From: Aurantiacibacter xanthus
GTDB lineage: Bacteria; Pseudomonadota; Alphaproteobacteria; Sphingomonadales; Sphingomonadaceae
Reading direction: 5' to 3'
DNA: 64,000 nucleotides
NCBI RefSeq assembly: GCF_003584015.1
Contig: NZ_QXFM01000119.1
Span: 1 to 64,000 of the forward strand
A model generated the notes under the pieces. It did not search any database and was not told the DNA's origin. It saw only the letters and a list, made by a program, of their open reading frames with translations. Below, piece after piece: positions 58,705 to 64,000 of this stretch (its first letter is position 1; each line of letters starts with the position of its first letter). The position numbers were made by a program, and so were the translations under genes.

Positions 58705-60110
58705 TCCGTCGTGCGTGCATTGTATGGCCAGCGCTGCTGCTGGCCGGGTGCTCGATGAACCCGCAACTGGAGATGCCGGTCGCCCCGGTTGCCGCAGCCT
58801 ATCCGCTCGCCAACGCGATGGACGAGGCCCATGCCGCCGACCTCGGCTGGCGCGAGATGTTCGGTGATCCGCGCCTGCAACGCCTGATCGCCCGGGCGCT
58901 GAGCGACAGCCGCGATCTGCGCATCGCGGTGCTCAATGTCGAGGCGGCGCGCGCGCAGTTCCGGGTCCAGCGCGGGGCCATGCTCCCCGCTGTCGAGGTG
59001 GCGGGCAGCTACAGCAGGCAGCGCACTTCCGCTGCCGCCGAAGCCGAGGCGGGCCGTGGAAGCGAGTTCGACCAGTTCACGGCGCAGGCCGCGCTCACCA
59101 GCTTTGAGATCGACCTGTTCGGTCGTTCGCGCTCGTTGTCGCAGGCCGCGTTCGAGCGCTATCTCGCCACCGACGAAGGACGGCGTGCGACGCAGATCGC
59201 GCTGATCGGCGCGGTGGCCGATGCCTACCTCGCCGAACGTCTGGCTGACGAACAGCTCAAGCTGACCGAGGCGACGCTGAGCGATTGGCGCCAGTCGCTC
59301 GATATTGCGCGGCGGATGCATGCGGCGGGGCAGAACAGCGGCGTCGACGTGGCGCAGGCCGAGGGGCAGGTGCGGCAGGCCGAGGCCGATCTCGAAGCGC
59401 GCAGACGGGTGCTGGCCCAGTCGACCAACGCCTTGGCGCTGCTGATCGGCGGGCCGCTGCCCGAGGATCTGCCGCCCCCGTTGTCGCTGGCGGAGCAAGG
59501 CATCCGCACGCAGCTTCCCGCCGGCCTGCCGTCCGATCTGCTGGTCCGCCGGCCCGACATCCGCGAGGCCGAGCATCAACTGGTAGCCGCCAATGCCGAT
59601 GTGGGGGCCGCCCGAGCGGCCTTCTTCCCGCGCCTGTCGCTGACGGCGGCGTTCGGCTTTGCCAGCGGGGCGCTCGACAGCCTGTTCAACGCGAGCAGCC
59701 GGGCCTGGTCGTTCACGCCGCAGGTCGCTGCGCCGATCTTTCAGGGCGGGCAACTGCGCGGCAATCTCGATCTGGCCGAGGTCCGCAAGTCGGTGGCCGT
59801 GGCGAACTACGAGCGCGCGATCCAGTCGGCCTTCCGCGAGGTCGCCGATGGTCTGGCCGGACGCGCCACCTTCGAACGCCAGCTCGATGCGCAGCGGCAG
59901 GCTGTCGCCACCACGGCGAGGCGTGTGATGCTGTCAGACCTGCGTTACCGCGCAGGGGTTTTCGGACGGCTCGAACTGCTCGACGCGCAGCGTGACGATT
60001 ATGCGGCGCGCAGCGCGCTGCTCGACCTTGAACGCGAGAATCTGTCGAATGCGATCGGGCTCTATCGCGCTCTGGGTGGCGGTTTGCTCGAATATGGGGC
60101 CCAGGATTGA
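58701..60110 (+). CDS. outer-membrane efflux channel lipoprotein (OprM/NodT family)
   Basis: This 469-residue protein has a lipoprotein signal (CIVWPALLLAGC). Two repeats of the TolC-like fold follow: AVLNVEAARAQFRVQRGAMLP with TSFEIDLFGRSRSLS in the first, and LVAANADVGAARAAFFPRLSLTAAFG with APIFQGGQLRGNLDLAE in the second. It completes the tripartite pump whose adaptor and transporter lie just upstream. The short spacing to the acetyltransferase gene after it suggests shared transcription. Confidence 0.94.
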   Translation: MIRRACIVWPALLLAGCSMNPQLEMPVAPVAAAYPLANAMDEAHAADLGWREMFGDPRLQRLIARALSDSRDLRIAVLNVEAARAQFRVQRGAMLPAVEVAGSYSRQRTSAAAEAEAGRGSEFDQFTAQAALTSFEIDLFGRSRSLSQAAFERYLATDEGRRATQIALIGAVADAYLAERLADEQLKLTEATLSDWRQSLDIARRMHAAGQNSGVDVAQAEGQVRQAEADLEARRRVLAQSTNALALLIGGPLPEDLPPPLSLAEQGIRTQLPAGLPSDLLVRRPDIREAEHQLVAANADVGAARAAFFPRLSLTAAFGFASGALDSLFNASSRAWSFTPQVAAPIFQGGQLRGNLDLAEVRKSVAVANYERAIQSAFREVADGLAGRATFERQLDAQRQAVATTARRVMLSDLRYRAGVFGRLELLDAQRDDYAARSALLDLERENLSNAIGLYRALGGGLLEYGAQD

Positions 60111-60115
60111 ACGCG

Positions 60116-60679
60116 ATGATTGACGCAATTGAAACCGAACGGCTCGTTCTGCGGGGCTTTCGCAAGACAGACGCGGCTGACCTGTTCGCCTATCTGAAAC
60201 AGCCCGTCGCCAGCTGTTTCCTGTCGCTGAAGCTCGACAGCCTCGACGCGGCGGAAGCCGAAGCGGAAAAGCGCAGCCAGAGCGGCGAGAACATCGCCGT
60301 CTGCCTGAAAGACACCGGCCAGATGATCGGCGATCTGTTCGCGATGGACGAAGGCGATACCTTCGGGGTGGGGTGGAACTTCAACCCGGATTTCGGCGGG
60401 CAGGGCTATGCCTTCGAGGCGGCTCGCGCCCTGTTTGACGATCTGCTCACGGTCAGAAACGTGCGGCGGCTCTATGCCTATGTCGAGGATCACAATGCGG
60501 CCTCGCGGCGGCTGTGCGAACGGCTGGGGATGCGTGAGGAAGGACTTTTCGTCGAATATGTGTCGTTCACGAGTGATGCCAACGGCGACCCGATCTACGA
60601 GAACACGATGCAATATGCCATCCTGCGCAAGGAATGGCTCGCATCCTCACTCGCCCGTAGCGGACCTAGGCAGGATTGA
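60116..60679 (+). CDS. GNAT-family N-acetyltransferase, RimJ/RimL-like
   Basis: This 187-residue protein begins IDAIETERLVLRGFRKTDAADLFAYL, has WNFNPDFGGQGYAFEAARALFDDL with the acetyl-CoA-binding loop, and RLYAYVEDHNAASRRLCERLGMREEG, the standard GNAT order. The acceptor is unknown. The ATG at 60116 has AGGA nine bases upstream; a TTG at 60107 overlaps the channel gene. The position at the end of a drug-efflux operon could mean drug acetylation. Its 3' end overlaps soxR by 14 bp, tail to tail. Confidence 0.86.
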   Translation: MIDAIETERLVLRGFRKTDAADLFAYLKQPVASCFLSLKLDSLDAAEAEAEKRSQSGENIAVCLKDTGQMIGDLFAMDEGDTFGVGWNFNPDFGGQGYAFEAARALFDDLLTVRNVRRLYAYVEDHNAASRRLCERLGMREEGLFVEYVSFTSDANGDPIYENTMQYAILRKEWLASSLARSGPRQD

Positions 60680-61118
60680 TGAGCCGTTGCGGGCCCGCGC
60701 CGCGCTGCCCCAGTTCGTCCATCGGATTGCGCAGTGGGCAGTCCTCCAGCGACATGCAGCCGCAGCCGATGCAACTCGTCATCTGGTCGCGCAGTTGCGT
60801 CAGCGAATCGATCCGTTCGTTGAGCATCTCGGTCCAGGCATTGGTGAAGTTGCGCCAGTCTGCGGCGGTCGGAATATGATCGTGCGGCATCTCCGCCAGC
60901 GTTTCCTTGATGATCGCCAGCGGAATTCCGGCGCGCTGGGCAATGCGGATCAGTGCGATCCGGCGCAGCACCGAGCGGTGATAGCGCCGCTGGTTGCCGC
61001 TGGTGCGCCAACCCTCGATCAGGCCTTGCCGCTCGTAAAAATGGACCGTCGAGACCGCCACGCCGCTACGCCGCGCAACATCCCCGACAGCGAGAACATG
61101 CAGTGCTGAAGAAGACAC
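60666..61118 (-). CDS. soxR: redox-sensitive activator SoxR
   Basis: This 150-residue MerR-family regulator has a winged helix (LAVGDVARRSGVAVSTVHFYERQGLI, then TSGNQRRYHRSVLRRI), a dimerisation helix and the [2Fe-2S] ligands Cys116, Cys119, Cys121 and Cys127 in CIGCGCMSLEDCPLRNP. These match E. coli SoxR with a three-residue offset. It starts at GTG with AAGGA six bases upstream. It is divergent from an RND adaptor gene with a SoxR box between, so the pump operon is its likely target. No soxS is seen. Confidence 0.95.
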   Translation of the reverse strand: MSSSALHVLAVGDVARRSGVAVSTVHFYERQGLIEGWRTSGNQRRYHRSVLRRIALIRIAQRAGIPLAIIKETLAEMPHDHIPTAADWRNFTNAWTEMLNERIDSLTQLRDQMTSCIGCGCMSLEDCPLRNPMDELGQRGAGPQRLINPA

Positions 61119-61127
61119 AGATAATCC

Positions 61128-61158
61128 TTGACCTTAACATATGTTGAGGTTGTATGGG
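61128..61158 (+). promoter_or_regulatory. SoxR-type promoter: -35 and -10 spaced 19 bp
   Basis: TTGACC (61128-61133) and TATGGG (61153-61158) are 19 bp apart, the stretched spacing that MerR-family activators correct by twisting DNA. The SoxR box fills the spacer. Transcription would run into the RND operon starting at 61224. Confidence 0.55.
61132..61149. promoter_or_regulatory. SoxR box
   Basis: CCTTAACATATGTTGAGG is an 18-bp near-perfect palindrome resembling the known SoxR site CCTCAAGTTAACTTGAGG. It lies 14 bp from the soxR start and 75 bp before the adaptor gene. Confidence 0.85.
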
Positions 61159-61223
61159 GCGTGTCGGCTTGTTTCGCAAGCTTCCCTTTTGCCCGCCTGC
61201 ACGGGCTCAGAACCGGAGCCGAC

Positions 61224-62342
61224 ATGACATCGAAAGCGCGTCTGAAAGAGCGCCTCCCGCACCTTCGCACCATCCTTGCCACGCTTGTGGCGCTGGCCAT
61301 CATTCTGGGCGGCCTGTTCGTCTGGCGCGGGCTGAAGGCCGGGCAGGCGCAGGAGTGGGAGCAGGCACCGCTGCCTGTGGTCGCCATGCAGGTCAATCCG
61401 CGCGAGGTGCCACTGGCGCTCGAAGCGATCGGTACGCTCAGCGCTGTGCGCGAAGTGGAGCTTTCGGCAGAGGTTGCGGGCCGCGTGTCGGCGATCCGGT
61501 TCGATTCAGGGGCTCAGGTCGGTGCCGGAACCGTGCTGGTGCAGCTGTTCGACGGGCCGGAACGGGCCGACCGGGCCGCGGCACAGGCACGGGCGGCCTT
61601 CGCCCGCACGCAGGTCGCGCGCTCGGAAGAGCTGGCCCCCAGCGGTGCGGAACCGCGCGAGCGGCTCGAAGAGCGGCGGGCGCAGCGCGATCAGGCGCTG
61701 GCCGAGGTGCGCCAGCTCGATGCGCGGCTGACCCAGAAGCAGGTGCGTGCGCCCTTCGCCGGCCAGATCGGGCTGCGCCGGGTCAATCCGGGCCAGTATC
61801 TCAATCCCGGCGACGCCATCGCCACGCTGACGGACCTCTCGCGTCTTTATCTCGAATTCGCGCTGCCGCAGCAGAATCTCGCGCTGGTGAAGCCGGGTGC
61901 GACGGTGCTGCTGGCGAGCGATGCCTATCCCGAGCGGACATTCGCCGCACGCGTGAACGCGGTCGAGCCCCGCATCGGCGAGGATACGCGCAACGTCACG
62001 GTGCAGGCGATCCTGCCCAATCCTGACCGGGCTTTGCGCCCCGGCATGTATGTCACCGCTTCGCTGGAACTGCCCGTCCAAAACGGCGCGCTGGTCGTTC
62101 CGGCCACCGCCATCCAGACCTCGGCGCAAGGCGACAGCGTGATCGTCATTCGCGGCAGCGATGCGCGCAAGGGGGGCAAGGCGGAATATGTGCCGGTCAT
62201 GGCGGGCCGCCGCATCGGCAATGATGTGGTGATCACGCAGGGGCTGGCCCCCGGCGATGTGGTGGTGACGGAGGGCCTGCTGCGCGTTCAGCCCGGCGCC
62301 GATGTCACCGTGGTGTCGCCCGCAAAGGCGGGGGCGCGCTGA
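61224..62342 (+). CDS. RND efflux periplasmic adaptor, second pump
   Basis: This 372-residue membrane fusion protein has one N-terminal membrane anchor (TILATLVALAIILGGLFVW) and no lipobox. Barrel-sandwich segments EAIGTLSAVREVELSAEVAGRV and VRAPFAGQIGLRRVNPGQYLNPG flank a short coiled hairpin (about residues 115-165). TLTDLSRLYLEFALPQQNLALV and PGMYVTASLELP follow. It resembles the MexH/VexA-type adaptors. The ATG at 61224 has GGAG six bases upstream; a frame extension to 61128 would start in the SoxR box. The pump gene follows after one base. Confidence 0.92.
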   Translation: MTSKARLKERLPHLRTILATLVALAIILGGLFVWRGLKAGQAQEWEQAPLPVVAMQVNPREVPLALEAIGTLSAVREVELSAEVAGRVSAIRFDSGAQVGAGTVLVQLFDGPERADRAAAQARAAFARTQVARSEELAPSGAEPRERLEERRAQRDQALAEVRQLDARLTQKQVRAPFAGQIGLRRVNPGQYLNPGDAIATLTDLSRLYLEFALPQQNLALVKPGATVLLASDAYPERTFAARVNAVEPRIGEDTRNVTVQAILPNPDRALRPGMYVTASLELPVQNGALVVPATAIQTSAQGDSVIVIRGSDARKGGKAEYVPVMAGRRIGNDVVITQGLAPGDVVVTEGLLRVQPGADVTVVSPAKAGAR

Positions 62343-62343
62343 C

Positions 62344-64000
62344 ATGGCCTTCACCGACATCTTCATCCGCCGCCCGATCCTCGCCGTGGTGGTCAGCCTG
62401 TTCATTCTGCTGGTGGGCCTGAGCGCGACCTACACGCTGCAAGTGCGGCAATATCCCCGCATGGAAAGCGCCACGATCACCATCGACACCGCCTTTCCCG
62501 GCGCGACGCAGGACGTGATGCAGGGCTTTGTCACCACACCCATCGCCCAGGCCATCGCGACCGCCAGCGGCATCGAATATATCACTTCGACCTCGACCCA
62601 GGGCAGCAGCCGGATCAGCGCCAAGCTGGTGCTCAACACCGATGCGGACCGCGCGATGACCGAAATCCTCGCCAAGGTGCAGCAGGTGAAGTTCCGCCTG
62701 CCTGAAGGCGTGACCGATCCGGTCATCACCAAGATCACCGATGGCGCCTCGGCGATCCAGTATATCTCCTTTATCAGCGACGATCTGCCGGCGCCCCAGC
62801 TGGTCGATTTCGCTACCCGCGTTGCCCAGCCGATGCTGACCTCGGTTCCCGGTGTCGCCTCGGCCCAGATCAGCGGCGGCGCGCCGCTGGCGATGCGGGT
62901 GTGGGTCGATCCGGTAAAGCTTGCCGCGCGCGGAATGACGGCGGGCGACATTGCGGCGGCGCTGCGGGCCAACAACGTGCAGGCATCGCCCGGCCAGCTG
63001 AAAGGCGCAAATACCGCCATCAACATCACCGCTGGAACCGACCTCACCAATGTGGAGGCGTTCCGCTCCATGGTGGTGAAGACCGGCATCGGCGGCGTGG
63101 TGCGGCTGAGCGATATCGCCACCGTCGAGCTCGGCGGCCAGAACTATGACGCGGCGGCCCAGTCTTCCGGGCGCAGCGGGGTGTCGATCGCCATCTCGCC
63201 GACGCCTGACGGCAACCCGCTGGAAATCGTCGCGGCGGTGAAAGACCTGCTGCCCGAGATGCAGCGCGTCGCTCCGCCGGGGGTGGAGATCGGCAACGAC
63301 TTCGACGTCGCCCATTTCGTCAACGCCTCGATTGACGAGGTGCAGAAGACGCTGATCGAAGCGGTGCTGATCGTGATCGTGGTGATCTTCCTGTTCCTCG
63401 GCTCGCTGCGGGCGGTGATCATTCCTATTGTCACCATTCCGCTGTCCCTGCTCGGCACGGCGGCGCTGATGCTGGCCTTCGGCTTCTCGTTCAACCTGCT
63501 CACGCTGCTGGCGATGGTGCTGGCCATCGGCCTCGTGGTCGATGACGCCATCGTCGTGGTCGAGAACATCCACCGCCATATCGAGGAAGGGCTCAAACCG
63601 TTCGAGGCGGCGCTGATCGGCGCGCGCGAAATCGTCGGGCCGGTGATCGCGATGACGATCACGCTGGCGGCGGTCTATGCCCCGATCGGGCTGATGGGCG
63701 GACTGACCGGCGCGCTGTTCCGCGAATTCGCCTTCACGCTGGCGGGCTCGGTGCTCGTCTCGGGTGTGGTCGCGCTGACGCTTTCGCCGATGATGAGCGG
63801 CAAGCTGCTGCATGCGAAACTGGGTGAGGGGCGGCTGAGCCAGGCGATCGAGCGCAACATGCATCGCCTCACCAGCGGCTATTCGCGCCTGCTCGACCGG
63901 ACGCTGGCTGCGCGAGCGGCGGTCATGATCGTGGGGGTGGCCATGCTCGGCGCGATTGTGGTGCTGTTCACCGGCGCCCAGCGCGAACTCGCCCCGCCGG
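62344..64000 (+). CDS. RND efflux pump, second system (partial, cut by window end)
   Basis: The first 552 codons of an HAE1-type transporter remain; the rest, some 480 residues, should lie right of the window. It opens MAFTDIFIRRPILAVVVSL, has TGxxYITSTSTQGSS-like and MRVWVDPVKLAARGMTAGDIAAAL segments, and the proton-relay Asp400-Asp401 in MVLAIGLVVDDAIVVVENIHRH. It is distinct from the first pump (different N-terminus and porter domain) and pairs with the SoxR-controlled adaptor. A redox-active substrate, as for MexI, is plausible. Confidence 0.92.
   Translation, partial: MAFTDIFIRRPILAVVVSLFILLVGLSATYTLQVRQYPRMESATITIDTAFPGATQDVMQGFVTTPIAQAIATASGIEYITSTSTQGSSRISAKLVLNTDADRAMTEILAKVQQVKFRLPEGVTDPVITKITDGASAIQYISFISDDLPAPQLVDFATRVAQPMLTSVPGVASAQISGGAPLAMRVWVDPVKLAARGMTAGDIAAALRANNVQASPGQLKGANTAINITAGTDLTNVEAFRSMVVKTGIGGVVRLSDIATVELGGQNYDAAAQSSGRSGVSIAISPTPDGNPLEIVAAVKDLLPEMQRVAPPGVEIGNDFDVAHFVNASIDEVQKTLIEAVLIVIVVIFLFLGSLRAVIIPIVTIPLSLLGTAALMLAFGFSFNLLTLLAMVLAIGLVVDDAIVVVENIHRHIEEGLKPFEAALIGAREIVGPVIAMTITLAAVYAPIGLMGGLTGALFREFAFTLAGSVLVSGVVALTLSPMMSGKLLHAKLGEGRLSQAIERNMHRLTSGYSRLLDRTLAARAAVMIVGVAMLGAIVVLFTGAQRELAPP

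Noticed and set aside
1-64000. tRNA, rRNA, CRISPR arrays or prophage
   Set aside because: No cloverleaf with a TTCGA-type loop, no rRNA stretch, no regular short repeats with spacers and no phage structural genes were seen anywhere in the window.

Overview
The window reads as a GC-rich alphaproteobacterial chromosome. It most resembles a Sphingomonadales member (Erythrobacteraceae or Sphingomonadaceae). The clues are four TonB-dependent receptors, a beta-glucan locus with a tryptophan-halogenase-like gene divergent from the receptor, a De Ley-Doudoroff-type galactose module and dense 4-bp gene overlaps. I see no rRNA, tRNA or CRISPR array. The species assignment is inference.

Layout. 1-1.9 kb: an IS701-family element sits inside a TonB receptor gene and leaves only its first 127 codons. 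2.1-2.4 kb: a small monooxygenase-fold gene. 2.5-14.6 kb: a beta-glucan utilisation locus on the minus strand (TonB receptor, GH16, LacI, MFS, GH3, MFS) with a halogenase divergent from the receptor. One 16-bp palindrome family recurs before the receptor/halogenase and before GH3 and is the likely LacI operator. 14.6-18.8 kb: phenylalanine/tyrosine catabolism (AsnC/Lrp regulator; phhA, hpd, VOC protein, fumarylacetoacetase). 19.2-21 kb: a YegD-like Hsp70 overlapping a GreA/GreB-type protein. 21-28.5 kb: galactoside use (GH27, galactose dehydrogenase, DgoR-like regulator, GH127, dgoK, dgoA) with three related TTGTC-type palindromes, then an acetoacetate-decarboxylase-like gene.

29.6-34.6 kb: PepSY protein, TonB receptor, DUF2946 protein and ArsB, probably metal-related. 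34.6-36.7 kb: YegS-type lipid kinase, DUF2147 and HdeD-like proteins. 37-44.5 kb: a locus with both subunits of an aconitase-X enzyme, an IlvD/Edd dehydratase, a TonB receptor and a divergent LysR gene. Its substrate is unknown, and it is the best candidate for an undescribed pathway. 44.8-52.3 kb: surface glycan synthesis and ABC export (UDP-xylose synthase, GalE, three GT2 enzymes, Wzm/Wzt-like transporter). 52.4-60.1 kb: an AdeRS-like two-component system divergent from a tripartite RND pump. 60.1-64 kb: an acetyltransferase, soxR with a clear SoxR box, and a second RND operon cut by the window end.

Together the window is mostly about taking up and degrading plant or algal polysaccharides and aromatic amino acids, with surface glycan export, metal handling and efflux. 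Starts were chosen by visible ribosome binding sites, overlaps and signal peptides. Family calls come from reading protein sequence, without database searches.
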